Positions 25,201-37,189 of a DNA stretch of 64,000 nt are shown here, piece after piece (the first letter of the stretch is position 1; every line of letters begins with the position of its first letter). The DNA comes from Alopecurus myosuroides. Its lineage: Eukaryota; Streptophyta; Magnoliopsida; Poales; Poaceae. The notes beneath the pieces were generated by a model, which had not been told where the DNA came from, made no database searches, and saw nothing but the letters and a program-made list of their open reading frames with translations. The stretch lies in NCBI GenBank assembly GCA_028641055.1, contig CM054058.1, forward strand, positions 83,928,020 to 83,992,019. The letters run 5' to 3'. The translations under genes were made by a program, and so were the position numbers.

Positions 25201-25892
25201 GGTCATCCCTCTCATTGCTCCTAGTATACTTCTGATTCAACAATTTGATTTCATTGAGCTGACAAGTGTTGAGCTCTTGATGAAATTGCCCCATGAGCTG
25301 AAGGTTGAGGTTCCCATTATTTTTATCCGCAGCCTGGTAGATGAGGTTAAAATTGCCAAGGATCAACCACTTGGAATCATCAGAGGGAGCAGCAGCAATG
25401 GCCTCGTCCATAATGTTCCTCTTGTCCACATCCAGACAGGGACCGTAGACTGTCATGATGTTGAACATGGTGCCACAAGCGCGGACCCTGACGTCCGCGG
25501 AAATGAGATGGACAACAATATGGTTGTTAGATATATCAACATGATCCTCATCCCAAAGGAGCAGAATTCCCCCTCTAGTTCCCGTGGCAGGGCAGTAAGC
25601 GAAAGACCGAAGGCAAAAACCCCCCAATGAACCCTAACGTCTGCTGATCAATGAAATCCAACTTAGTCTCTTGGAGGCAGGAAATATCGAAAGTTGTCTG
25701 AGCAAGCAGGCCGTGGACGGCATCCTTTCTGGCCTGGTCGTTTAGGCCCCGAACATTCCAACAGATGATGTCGAGGATGAGATCTAGCATTAGCACCAAA
25801 ACTTGTAGAAAGACGTGGAGCCGAACATCGACGGTAGAGGATGCATGGGCGAAAAGTTGCTTTGCTGGAAATTGCACCTGGGCAGCGAGCAA
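22299..25892 (-). pseudogene. LINE ORF2: endonuclease, reverse transcriptase, zf-RVT
   Basis: The endonuclease starts at IICWNVRGLND and CLQETKL (about 25690-25780). Its usual GDFN reads GNFN and its usual SDH reads SYH, so two catalytic positions are changed. A frame break lies near 25620. A stop at about 25157 follows FCNVE, and a TAG at 24140-24142 replaces what is normally Gln before SAFIKSRR. RT blocks include DKAPGPDGF, LPKKEGAETVSDFRPISL, GRGLRQGDPLSPRLF and the YADD active site (about 23725). The frame is shifted between 24139 and 23912. VWAPPKCRFFVWLVVRNRLW with HILFEC (about 22560-22780) is the zf-RVT region that follows RT in plant LINEs. Dead copy. Confidence 0.9.
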
Positions 25893-26066
25893 TTGCTTCG
25901 CCGAGAAGAAACACGATGATCACATCCGATGAAAATAGCATTTTGGCGCGGCCATGAAGAGTAGCAGTACGAGGCGAGGAGATGACAGACCCATCTCTCA
26001 GCAGCTAAAAACTTAAACAATGAAGCCATGAAGACGAAAGCAGTAGTACACGAGCAGGGCCTAGCC

Positions 26067-26746
26067 TCAGGCGAGGACATCGATGGCAACAGGCGCAGGC
26101 AACTCAACACCTCCTGCGCCAGCTAGAGAGATCAGGACCGCATCCGCGGCAGAGAACGACGACATCTTGGGCTTGAGAAGTGACACTAGAGCGGTCACTG
26201 CCGATCCAGGAATAGGCGTTTTGAAGCTGTCGACGAATTTCTTCCTAGAAAGTTCCAACGGCATCCCACTCCCCTCAATCCCCAATTTCTTGTGCAACAC
26301 ATTCATCGCCTTGTCCATAGCATGGAGGTGTGGCTTGGCAGCCAGCCTGCTGCTGCGCCAAGCTGGAGATGTGATGACCTTCTGGGTACAAGGCTTGGGG
26401 ACCCTAGGCGCCAGAGTAGGCAGAAGCGGCACCGGAGGCGTAGAAAACAGCGCACCCATGCCCTAAGGCCAACACATGCCGGGGACGACGGCGCCGCCGG
26501 CCCAACGAAATCAGCATCAGGGACCGAAGCAACAACAGCAGCGACTGGAAGCATGGGCAGAGCCATATCAACCACAGCCCCAGCGCCTACCAGCTGTGAA
26601 GGCCCCTCCTCCACGAGAAGATCACCAATCGATCTCTCCTCGACATCTTCATGAAGCGCACCTTGCTCCAACGAGTCGAACCAGGCTTCATCTCCGCACA
26701 GGTGCTCCCAGTCGGCAAAACCTGACGAGGAGCCAGGGATCAGCGA
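26067..26746 (-). pseudogene. LINE ORF1, C-terminal part
   Basis: Two overlapping frames carry the acidic FADWEHLCGDEAWFDSLEQG region and then HAMDKAMNVLHKKLGIEGSG, a C-terminal style seen in grass LINE ORF1 proteins. A frameshift separates them near 26300-26460. The N-terminus and any zinc knuckle were lost by 5' truncation. Confidence 0.6.
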
Positions 26747-26849
26747 TAATTGATTTTCATTTGACCACACCAGTGCGAAGATATGTGCTGAAAAATTATC
26801 TATGGAGATCTTCAATTTGTTAGCAGTGGCAGTTCCATATCATTGTTGA

Positions 26850-27091
26850 AAGTCCCCTATGAAGTTTCTCTGAAGGAAAATGTCGTCTCAAGTAAAATAA
26901 AGGAGACGAAGGCTTATAAATGCACGAACGTATGCAGTTTTTTTTTAGTTTTGAGGATTATCATCCTTGGAAGTCCCCTATGAAGTTTCTCCATAGGATA
27001 ATTCCCTCTGAAGTACAATAAAGGATACAAAGGTTTATTAAAGACGGGCGGACTTGTGATTTTTTTTAGTTTTGAGGATTATACATTTTTT
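26850..27091. repeat. Two-unit tandem repeat, period 121 bp
   Basis: AAGTCCCCTATGAAGTTTCT begins at 26850 and again at 26971. Both units continue through GTACAATAAAGGA-like sequence and end in a T run followed by AGTTTTGAGGATTAT. Unique-looking sequence between the two LINE insertions; it was probably upstream of the RALF gene. Confidence 0.85.
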
Positions 27092-27544
27092 AGTGAGACC
27101 TGACATGTGAAGGAGAAAGAAGCAGTCATTCGCGTTCCCGTCCCCCTCCCCCTTCTTCAGCCCCCATCTCCGTTTAGCCTCCGCCGCCGTTGGGGCGAAT
27201 CCCCAATGGCGGATGCATGGAGGGTGCGAGGGTGATCCCTCTCTCGAGGATGGCGACTATGTATCGTGCGCGTTAACGACTTTGGAGGGATTGTCGCTGA
27301 TTCAGAGGCGTGAATACTCCGTCCTCAACCAGAGAGAGTGCAGCGGTGATGCCTTCTATTCTCCTAAGCTTCACTTCGTTTGGTACCACCATCCTTCACC
27401 TCTCCGTTTGCCGATCGTGGCTCGTCGGAGATGGTCATCGTCGACGAGGTTTCGGTCATGCTTCGGCTGCTTCTAGTGGCGCCTGACCCTCCGTGGCCAG
27501 GTGATCACGCCGCCTTCCCCGAGCTCACCGCGGGAGGACGCAGC

Positions 27545-28929
27545 TGATACGTCCAAAACGTATCTCCTTTTCCGAACACTTTCTTATTGTTTTCCTCTAA
27601 ACTTGTGAGTTTTGGATACAACTAACACGGACTAACACTGATTTGAGCAGAATTGCCTTGGTGTCTCGTTTTTGTGCAGAAAAATGAACTTTCGGGAAAA
27701 TGCCCAGAAAAGACCCCATTGGTCTTAGAACACCGGAAGACCCCTGGAGCGAGAAAGGGGCCAGGAGGGGGCCACACCACCCCCTGACGCGCCCCCGCCC
27801 CCTTGGCCGCGCCACCTGGTGGTGTGAGCCACTCCCACACCCCTCGGACTCCCCTTTCGACTACATATGCCCCATAAACCTAAAACGCGAGGGGTTCGTC
27901 ATATTCCACATAAACACAACAGAGCGTCGCCGCCACCCTGAATCTCGATTCGAGGATCAGAAGTTCCTGTTCTGGCGCCCTGCCGGGACGGGCATTCGAA
28001 GGAGATCATCGCCATCGACACCGCCACCTCTTCTCCATCAACCATCCATGTTTCCCCGTCCATGTGTGAGTAAACACCGCTGTATGCTGAGACGGATGGA
28101 AGGGTTTGGATGAGATTGATCATGTAATAATACCAGATTGTTAGGGCGTAGTCCCTAGTATCCATTGTTAGTGTTTTTTACCGTTGTTGCAACTTGTTAT
28201 GCTTAATGCTTGTCACTAGGGCCTGAGTGCATTATTTCAGATCTGAATATGTTATTGTTTCATGACTATAATATTGTTTCTTGATCATATCTGCAAGCTG
28301 TTTTACACATGTCATTGTCCGGAACCCGAGGCCCCAAAGTGACAGAAATTGGGACAATCGTAGGGGATGGCTGTGATGTGAGGATCACGTGTTTTCATGG
28401 AGTGTTAATGCTTTTCTCCGGTGCTTTATTAAAAGGAGCACTTTAATTACCAGTAGTTTCCCTAGAGGCCCCGTTGCCACGGGCTGGTAGGACAAAAGAT
28501 GTTGTGCAAGTTTCTCATTGCGAGCACGTATGAATATATTGGAACACATGCCTATGGTTTGCCTACATGTTTGATACTTTATATTATTATCTGCAATGCC
28601 CGTGTTAGATTATTACATGACCTATGTTATCCATGCAACGCCCGTCCATCCATTCCCTCTATGCCTACGGTACTGCCCATACTGCAGTTTTCCGCGATTG
28701 CTAATGTTGTTACTATTTTACTACTATTGTTATTTTATTTCTACTGCTGCTATAAAACTGTTACCACTGATAAATTGTTGCGAGCAAGTCTACTTTCAGG
28801 TGCAGCTGAATTGAAAACTTAGTTGTTAAGGCATATAAATATTCTTTGGCTCCCCTTGTGTCGAATCAATAAATTTGGGTTTTACTTCCCTCGAAGACTG
28901 TTGCGATCCCCTATACTTGTGGGTCATCA
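27545..28929 (+). mobile_element. Solo LTR B (1385 bp) with 5-bp target duplication
   Basis: Bounded by TGATACGTCCAAAACG and TTGTGGGTCATCA, flanked by GCAGC on both sides (27540-27544 and 28930-28934). Same family as 8217-9584, opposite orientation. Shared segments include the ACTAACACGGACTAACRCTG block near one end and the CGATCCCCTATACTTG-type end. Inserted in the 5' part of the plus-strand LINE. Confidence 0.87.
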
Positions 28930-29993
28930 GCAGCCGGGGTTCAAATCCTGGTGGCCCCATGTTTCGTTCGTGCGCAGCCCCAGTGTCCAGTGACATGGAA
29001 CTCGAAGCCAACGTGGTCGAGGAGTACTTTGGTCAATTGTGGGTAGTTTCGTCATCCCCCCACCCGACCCAAGCCTTATCCGTGGAGCTCATATACTGGG
29101 TGCGGAAGGGATTCCCAGGTATCGAGCTCACCATCAGCGGCTGCTTCCTCGCTGATAGGTTCGCTCTCTTCCACCACCGTGCTCGCCCTCTCTTGCCTTC
29201 GGTGGTTGTTACCCAACCCTCATTCGCGTAGGTTCTTTGTCGGCTGATGCAAGCGGGACGTGGCGGAGTGGGTAGGGGACGAAGTGGGTGTGGTCCTCAA
29301 GGGGCCCCCATATCGATGCCCCCTCCCTCCATGGCGGCGCTTCCCGCTGGTCAAGTGCCTCCACCCAAGCTTCCTTTGCAGGAGAAGGCGCCTCCGGTGG
29401 GGAATCAAAGGTACAATCAATCTCAACCTCTCTACCAACCGAACCGCAACCCTAGTCGTCACATCTCTTAGAATTCTAGAGGGCATGTGCTAGGAAATGG
29501 TAGTGGAGGTAGTGTTCAACGGCAGTCTATTTCGGCCTCTTCGAGTCGTTCGGGCTCTTTGCAATCTACTAGTTCTGAGGTTCCTCCAAGCCAGAATCAT
29601 GAGAAAGTTCTCGATCCCAGATATAGCAAGTTGATTTTCTTTAATTGCGGAGAACCAGGACATTTTATGGGCAACTGCATCAATCCAAAGCTTTGCTTCA
29701 TCTGCAACCAACCGGTTCACCCTGTCCACTCCTGTCCCGCTTGGAGCAGTGAACACCCTACAACTGAGTATTTTGGAAGTGGCAACTCTGGGTTGGGTTT
29801 TTACCATATTGATGTGCATGCTGCAGATGAAACAAAATGGCTGAATTTCGCAAACGTTGGTATTGTATGTGTCAAGAAGGGTGAAATCGCTCTGTCTGAA
29901 CTAGAAGAAAATTTCATCTCTATATTTTGCAAGGAAAGGAGATGGCCCTGGCAGACGAGTGAGTTGGAGCCCAATTCTTTCCTGGTCAGGTTT

Positions 29994-30459
29994 TGATGGA
30001 GGGATGATAACCCGGTAGGCTAACGCCAAGGTGTAACTCGGCCCAAAGGGCGCTGCACAAGATCCGTCTTAGGGAAAAGGAGTTTCTAGAAGGCCCAAGA
30101 GTGTAGGCCTCGTAACCCGTTTGTGGGTTTCGATAGGGAAACTTAGGGTTTGTAAGCAGTGTCCGGGTAGGATTCCGAGTATGCCTTGGACGGTAAGCCA
30201 GGGGGTCCGGATATTATATAAGCCGGCCCCTAGGGTTAGATCGACAAGAAATCATACAATCGCGAGATATTCGAGTATCCTTTGTAACACGAGAGCTGAG
30301 ATAATATATTCAGATCAGAGACTTGGCGACTTGATTGCCGGCTACCAGATCACCTATCACCATGGTTTCCTTTGAGCTAAACCCTCTCCCAAACACCAGA
30401 GTCGAATTGCCCCAAGACAAGTTACCCCCGGTAACGTCTGCCGTGATTATCCCACGACA
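29994..30459 (+). repeat. 5' LTR of RLG1
   Basis: 466 bp, TG...CA. TATA box TATATAAG at 30215-30222. An ATG at 30362 opens a frame that continues through the LTR end and primer-binding site into gag. Confidence 0.95.
30215..30222 (+). promoter_or_regulatory. TATA box of RLG1 5' LTR
   Basis: TATATAAG followed by GCCGGCCCC. It is absent from the 3' LTR because of a 13-bp deletion. Confidence 0.7.
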
Positions 30460-33400
30460 GTTGGCGCCCACCGTGGGGTCTACGTCCAAGGGTGTTTACA
30501 TCACGGGAGAAGCTCGGGAGAGCATGAAGAACCTCATCGTCGGCGAGATCTACACCAACCCTGAAGGAGAGAAGATGATGGACGATTTTGGATGGGGGCC
30601 AGAGTCGGATCTGCTCGAATCCGAATCTGTCGTCACAATCGGCCGGGTCAACGTCTTCGTCGGCATGGTACGTGCGTTCGGTTCAATCCCTGACGATTTT
30701 GGATTTGATTCTGTGTCAGGAGAGGCCACCCACGTTCAGTCGGACGGAGAAGAATCGGTCGGGACGGTGGATCCGATAGAAGAGCCCACCACGAAGAGGG
30801 AACATCCGGAGGAGCCGGCATGGACCCCGCGTGGCCGGGTCATAAGAGAGGACAATACCGAGTCTATCTTGCACCTGCTGGAGGACCGGTACGAGGAAGA
30901 TAGCTGCGATGAGGAGGAGTACGAGTCTTCGCCAAGCATTACGCGCCAGGTCGCGGTCTACACGGCCCCTGCAACCAATCTCAATCAGGGGAACGTGACT
31001 ACGGCCGCAGTCGGAGCGGCGCAAGCATTGGCCCAACAGCAAAATCCGGCTGACGGAAATCCGGTCCTGACCCGGGTTGACGGAGAGTCGGCTTCAGTCA
31101 CCAGCCGAGCGGCGGATAGCGAGCTACAGGCAAATATGTTTGGGTTCCTGGCTAACAGGACGCCAGGGGCGGGTCCTTCGAATCCGCAACACCCGGCCCT
31201 GTTCAGTAACAATATTGTCTTGGACCCAACAGTGTTAGCTACTGTGATAACCCCGGAAAACGCCGCGGCACGTGCCAGGGACTTGGAGGTAGCACGCCGC
31301 ACGTTGGAGCAACAAAGAAGGGATGTGGAAGCAGAAAAGCAAGGGGTAGCCACGCGCCAACGCGAACTGGACGCGTTGGAAAACCGGCTCCGGGCTGAGA
31401 CAAGCAGGATGCATCAAAGATACTAGACAAGATTACCGGCGATGGGTGGAGTCATAAACCCTAACACACTATTCGTCACACCCCAGGATCAGCCGATTCC
31501 GGCTGTGAATCAGGAAACTGTGCATCAGCCGGCAACTGGAGCAGGAGAGCCGGCAAACGCGCAGGCCGGGTTACCCACATTACAGACTGGGGTCACTGTC
31601 GGCAACACAGCACCACCACCACCACCACCATCATGATTTCGTACGCCACCAGGTCACTTCAATAACCCCATGGACAACGTGTATGCCGCAACGTTAGCAT
31701 TGAATCAGATCCCCGTAAGAGAGTCACCCCATGCGGAGCAGACCCAGCGGGCATTCGATTTGCTACATACGGCAGTGGCTCAGCAGGTTAATTACCCGGA
31801 TAATAGGAGTGAAATGCATGGAACGCCTTATATCAGCCAGCAACATGGCAATGCCGGCAATATGCAAACAAGCTCAGCGCGACGGAGGGCAGAGCAGCAG
31901 CAAATGCCGCCTTCTCCCCGCGTTCAAGCAGCACCAGCAGTATCAGCGGCACAAGCTATTGTGGATAGTTCCAGAACCAGGAGAGCCGCGGCCGGGTCTG
32001 CTTTGCACGGACTAGCAGTAGCGCCACGTCCAGCCGTACCCCCCGCAGGATCGCATGTTTCCCGGGTGAGGCTAGTACCGACTAATCTCGCTGGGCCCAA
32101 GTGTCTGACGGATAACATCAGGGCTGAGCCTTACCCGGATAAATTCAAGGAACCGGGTAAAGTAGTGAATTATGAGCCGACTATGGATCCAGAAACATGG
32201 TTGAGCAGTTATAAGATGGCCATGTCGATTCGCAATGCATCTGAAAATCTTCAAGCCAAGTTCATGTACTTAATGATGTCGGAAGGAGCAGCAAAGTTGT
32301 GGTTCAACAATTTGCCGGAAGGATCTATTAAATCATGGAGTGAATTGAAAACTGCGTTCATCAAGCACTTCCACGGAACATGCAGGAAGTTGTTTACTAT
32401 CGACGATCTAGAACGGTGTGTCCAGAAGAAGGGAGAATCGGCGCGCAGCTGGGTGCGCCGGGTTATGGAGATATTGCATTCATCTACAGATATTCAGCCG
32501 AAGGACGCGTTGCAAGCTATGGCCAAGACATGCAAGTATACGCCTTTAGTGCAGAAGTTAACTCGCATGAAATCCAGTCGGAATGCTTCAGAGGTTACGA
32601 TGGGAGAACTAATGGATACGTGCAACAAACATGCTGCTACGGATACCACGGAAGAGGATGTTGATGATAAGAAAGCAAAGGAAAATATGGGTAATAATGG
32701 AAGAACCGGCAACGGATCTACGCCGGGTAACCATGGAGGTAACAATGGGAACAACCAGAACAAGCGCCCGTTCGAGGGGAATTCCGAGTTCGTCGCCAGC
32801 ACAGAAGCCGGGTCTTCGAGGCCCAGAGCAGAAGGAAATTTCAACGCAGGAAATCATAATGGAGGAAATTATCAAGGGCCACCACGGCCGGGTAACAACT
32901 GGGATATCTTCAGAATGGCGTGCCCGAAACACAGCAGGTTCGGAAGGCCGGCTAACCACTCATTGGAGCAATGTGCGGATTTGCAGAGATGGAAGAACGA
33001 GGAAGTGAACAAGGCTATGCGAGGTGCAGGCCGGGGAGGAGGACCGGGTCCGGGTGGAAACCCGGGCAACGGCCCACCCCCAGCAGGTAACTCGGGAGTT
33101 GGAAATCCGGGTAATAACCAGGGAGGAGCTGGAGGCTTCCAAGCCAACCCCAAGCAGTTGGGCCAGTACCACGTTCACACCACAGGAACTTCTAACAAGG
33201 ATAGAAAGATACTAAAAAAGACAGTAAACTCGGTTTCCTCGGCTGTCCCGAGATACCTGAGGTGGTCAGAACAAGATGTAACATGGAGCAGAAGAGATCA
33301 CCCGGAAAGGATAGAACATCCGGGAGTCCTAGCATTGGTGGTTGCTCCACAGGTTAATGGTTATGAGCTGAAAAAGGTCTTAATGGACGGTGGAAGCAGC

Positions 33401-33940
33401 ATCAACATCCTATATTGGGAAACCTTCTTATGTATGGGTCTCAAGGAGTCTCAGCTACAGAAGAGTTCAACAGTTTTTCACGGGATCGTGCCGGGTCACT
33501 CGGCGTGCCCTGAAGGAAAGATTACCTTGGAGGTTGCTTTTGGAGAGTCAAGGGATAATTTCCGGGTGGAGTGGCTCACGTTCGAAGTGGTGAAGTTACG
33601 CAGCCCTTATCACGGGCTATTTGGGAGGCCGGCTTACGCCAAGTTCATGGCCAGGCCGTGTTACGTGTACCTACAGCTAAAAATTCCGGGTCCTAAGCAG
33701 ACCATCACCATACATGGGAGTCGGGATATAGCGGCTGAGTGTGACGAAGGAGACACGGCAATGGTGGAACAAGCATGTAGAAAGGAGGAGCTCAAGTATT
33801 ATCGGTCTCAAGTAGACCCGGATGACAGGACAGCGCTGAAGAGGCCAAACACTGAAGATGAGAGAGCAAAATTCAAAGCAGCGCAAGATACCAAGATGGT
33901 GGCTTCGTCGAAGGTGATCCCTCCAAGCAATTTGCCATAG
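30362..33940 (+). pseudogene. RLG1 gag-protease region (single frame, two nonsense codons)
   Basis: One frame runs from an ATG in the LTR (30362) to 33940, broken only by TAG at 31424-31426 and TGA at 31634-31636. The N-terminal part is acidic and ends in a coiled coil (about 31255-31420). A proline run precedes the TGA. The 756-codon open part from 31670 has the retrotransposon gag core (EPYPDKFKEP..., AAKLWFNNLPEGSIKSWSEL, CRKLFTIDDLERCVQKKGES), a Gly/Asn-rich linker with a Cys/His cluster (MACPKHSRFGRPANHSLEQC), and the aspartic protease VLMDGGSSINILY with the catalytic Asp codon at 33386. Gag forms the particle; the protease matures it. The true start may be 30362 or a later ATG such as 30522. 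Confidence 0.88.
30461..30478 (+). other. Primer-binding site of RLG1
   Basis: TTGGCGCCCACCGTGGGG starts one base after the 5' LTR. The TGGCGCC start is typical of Gypsy primer-binding sites. I do not assign the tRNA. RLG2 has the same site with one change. Confidence 0.85.
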
Positions 33941-36900
33941 GATCTAACTTGGACGATGAGCAGGAAAAAGCACTTGTGGAGTTTATTCGTTCGAATCAGG
34001 ATGTGTTCGCTTGGACGCCTAGCGATATGCCGGGTATCCCCACAGAGCTGGCAGAGCACAATTTGCACGTTGTTCCCAAGTCCAGGCCCGTGAAGCAGGG
34101 ACTGAGAAAGATGAATGAGGAAAGAAGAAGGGCTATCGGCGAAGAAATTGCTCGGCTGTTGACAGCCGGCTTTATCATGGAAGTATTTCACCCGGACTGG
34201 TTGGCAAATCCGGTTCTCGTAATGAAAAAGACTAACGAGTGGAGGATGTGCATCGATTATACGAGTCTCAACAAGCATTGCCCAAAGGATCCGTTTGCAC
34301 TTCCAAGGATAGATCAGATCATAGATGCAGTGGCTGGAAGTGACCTATTGTGTTTCCTGGATGCGTATTCCGGGTATCATCAGATCAAGCTCAAAAAGGA
34401 AGACTGGGAGAAAACATCGTTCATAACCCCTTTTGGGGCCTTTTGTTACAAGACCATGACTTTTGGATTGAAGAACGCTGGCGCAACCTATCAACGGTGT
34501 ATTCAGAAGTGCTTTGAGGACCAAATCGGACGCAACGTCCATGCTTATGTGGATGATGTGGTGATCAAGACCAGAAAAGCGGAGACATTCATTGACGATC
34601 TAAAAGAAACGTTCAAGAACCTGAGAAGATACCAGATGAAACTTAACCCGACAAAGTGTGTGTTTGGAGTACCAGCATGGGAAATTACTCGGCTTCATCA
34701 TTTCAGAGAGAGGGATTGAGGCCAACCCGGATAAAATCAAAGCTATCCAGAGTCTGAAAAAGCCGGAAAACCTGAAGCATGTTCAGAAGCTTACGGGGTG
34801 CGTAGCAGCGCTGAGCCGGTTTATATCAAGACTCGGAGAGAAGGAAATACCCTTGTACCGGCTCTTGAGGAAATCTGATAAATTCGTTTGGGACCAAGAG
34901 GCGGATGAGGCGTTCGAGGCACTAAAGAAGCAGCTATCTGAGGCACCAGTCCTAGCAGCCCCGGGTCCTAAAGAGCCCATGTTACTATACGTTGCAGCGG
35001 GGCCCCGGGCGGTTAGCGCAGTGGTTGTCGTTGAGCGCAAGGAGGATGGAAAAGATCACCCAGTTCAGAGGCCAGTTTATTATGTCAGCGAGGTGTTATC
35101 AGAAGCAAAGCAGCGCTACCCACATTGGCAGAAGCTGGTTTTTGGGGTCTTCATGGCCAGCCGGAAATTGAAGCCGTATTTTCAGGAACACCCCATAACA
35201 GTGGTTAGCTCTATACCAATGTCGGATATCATCAGAAACTCGGATGCGACAGGTAGAATAGCCAAGTGGGCGATCGAGATGGGAGATTATCACATCAACT
35301 ACGAGCCCAGGTCAGCAATCAAATCTCAAGCTCTAGTTGATTTCATTAATGATTGGACTCACACAGGAATGCCCTCAATGACTCCAAATTCCGAGTCTTG
35401 GATAATGCACTTTGATGGTTCCAAGCAATACGAGGGATCGGGAGCTGGAGTGGTCCTCACATCACCCAAAGGAGACAAGTTGAGCTACGTGGTGCAGATT
35501 CACTTTGATTGTTCCAACAACGTGGCCGAGTATGAGGCATTATTGCATGGATTGAAGATAGCCAAGGAGACGAACATTAAGAGAATACGATTCTATGGAG
35601 ACTCGGACCTTGTGGTACAGCAGGTCTCGGGAACTTGGGATAGGAAAGATGCAACCATGGCAGCATACCGCAGAGAGGTGGACAGGGTTGCCGGGTGTTT
35701 TTCCGGGTATGAGGTGGAGCATGTAGATAGAAGAAAAAACGAGGCAGCAGATGCACTCGCCAGACTCGGCTCACGCAGAGAGCCGGTTCCACCCAATGTG
35801 TTCCTAGACGAGCTATGGCGGCCGTCAGTTAAAACCGAGTCTGAGGAAGAACTGGCTAACAAAGACCCGGATTTGGAGCTCGTGGCCACAATACGCACTG
35901 TTCCCGAGTGGACAGAGCCGTTTCTGGCTTACCTATCACGGGGCGAGTTACCACATCAAGAGGTACTAGCAAGGCAAATTCTGAGGCGAGCAAAAGGTTA
36001 TTCCCTCATCAATGGGGAGTTATATAAAAGGAGCGCTGCAGGAGTATTTTTGCGCTGTGTGGCACCAGAAGAAGGCCGGCAAATCCTGAAAGAAATCCAC
36101 GAAGGCGACTGCGGGCATCACGCATCCACAAGGTCCCTTGTGGCCAAAGCATACAGGCACGGTTTCTTCTGGCTCACAGCCTTAGCAGATGCGGAACGCT
36201 TGGTGGCAAGGTGCGATGGATGTCAAAGGTATGCCCGCAAAATCCATGTGCCGGCTATGGAGTTACAAAAAATTCCCTTGACCTGGCCGTTTGCCGTTTG
36301 GGGTATGGACATGGTCGGCCCCTTTCACATGTCACCTTGCAAAAAGACACATCTCCTGGTGGCTATTGATAAGTTTACCAAATGGGTTGAAGTTATGCCA
36401 GTTACCAATTGTGAAGCAATTACAGCAGTCAAGTTCCTGAAAAGGATTATCTACCGGTTCGGGTATCCTCACAGTATAATTACCGACAATGGAACCAACA
36501 TGTCCCTTGGTGAGATGGAGAAATTATGTGGTAACAACGGAATCCGGCTTGACATAGCTTCCGTAGCTCATCCACAAGCCAATGGACAAGTGGAGAGGGC
36601 AAATCAGGAGTTACTTCGTCGATTAAAGCCACGATTGCGAGTCCCATGTATCAGAGCTGCTGGAGCATGGGTTGAGGAGTTACCTTCAGTGGTTTGGGGT
36701 ATCAACACTACACCTAACAGATCTACTCAGATGACACCGTTTTTCATGGTTTATGGCACAGAAGCGGTGCTGCCGAGTGATATCATCCATGACTCGCCTC
36801 GAGTATCGGCTTACGTTGAGGTGGAGAACGAGAAGACCCGGCAGGACGCCGTGGATATGTTAGAAGAACACAGGGAACAAGCTTTGGAGAGATCAGCCAT

Positions 36901-37189
36901 ATACCAGCAGGACCTGAGGAGATATCACACCCGGAGAGTCAAAACCCGGGTCTTCCAGGAAGGATACCTGGTTCTGCGCCTGGTACAGTCAAAGGAAGGA
37001 AAACACAAGTTATCCCCGCCATGGGAGGGACCGTTCATCATAAGCCGGAATCTGCACAACGGATCATATTACTTTGTAGATGCAAGGGAAGAGTCGGATA
37101 CTGTTAACCACACCGCTCATACCACTTCATCTATGCAAGAAAGAGAAAGACCATGGAACGTAGCTCAGCTGCGTCCCTACTATACCTAG
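33896..37189 (+). pseudogene. RLG1 pol: RT, two RNase H domains, integrase
   Basis: RT begins QKALVEFIRS-like at about 33960 and has FLDAYSGYHQI and YVDD (34546-34557). RNase H (RT_RNaseH type: LLYVAAGPRAVSAVVV, PVYYVSEVLSEAKQRYPHWQK) is followed by a second, RVT_3-type RNase H (MHFDGSKQYEGSGAGVVL, EYEALLHGLKIAKETNI, GDSDLVVQQV). Integrase has the HHCC zinc finger (GDCGHHAST, CDGCQRYA), DMVGPF, ITDNGTNMS and GQVERANQE for the D,D,E triad, and ends at AQLRPYYT. The frame shifts back by one base near 33890-33905 and is restored by an extra T at about 34678; the two cancel. So pol is broken, but every catalytic motif is present. Confidence 0.92.

Larger units (their letters stand above)
22124..26746 (-). 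mobile_element. LINE (L1-type non-LTR retrotransposon), 5'-truncated
   Basis: Minus-strand order is ORF1 C-terminus, AP-type endonuclease, reverse transcriptase, zf-RVT-like region and a short oligo-A tail (plus-strand T run at about 22124-22131). TAATTGATTT flanks both ends (22114-22123 and 26747-26756), a 10-bp target-site duplication that sets the boundaries. The 5' end lies inside ORF1, as expected for incomplete target-primed reverse transcription. It inserted upstream of the RALF gene. Confidence 0.83.

Noticed and set aside
28930..28958. GGTTCAAATCC resembles a tRNA T-arm
   Set aside because: No acceptor, D or anticodon arms can be placed upstream; the preceding base is the end of solo LTR B. 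The stem also has a mismatch.
31442..31636. Separate small ORF ending in a proline run in RLG1
   Set aside because: Same frame as the sequence before and after; it is a piece of gag between two nonsense codons.
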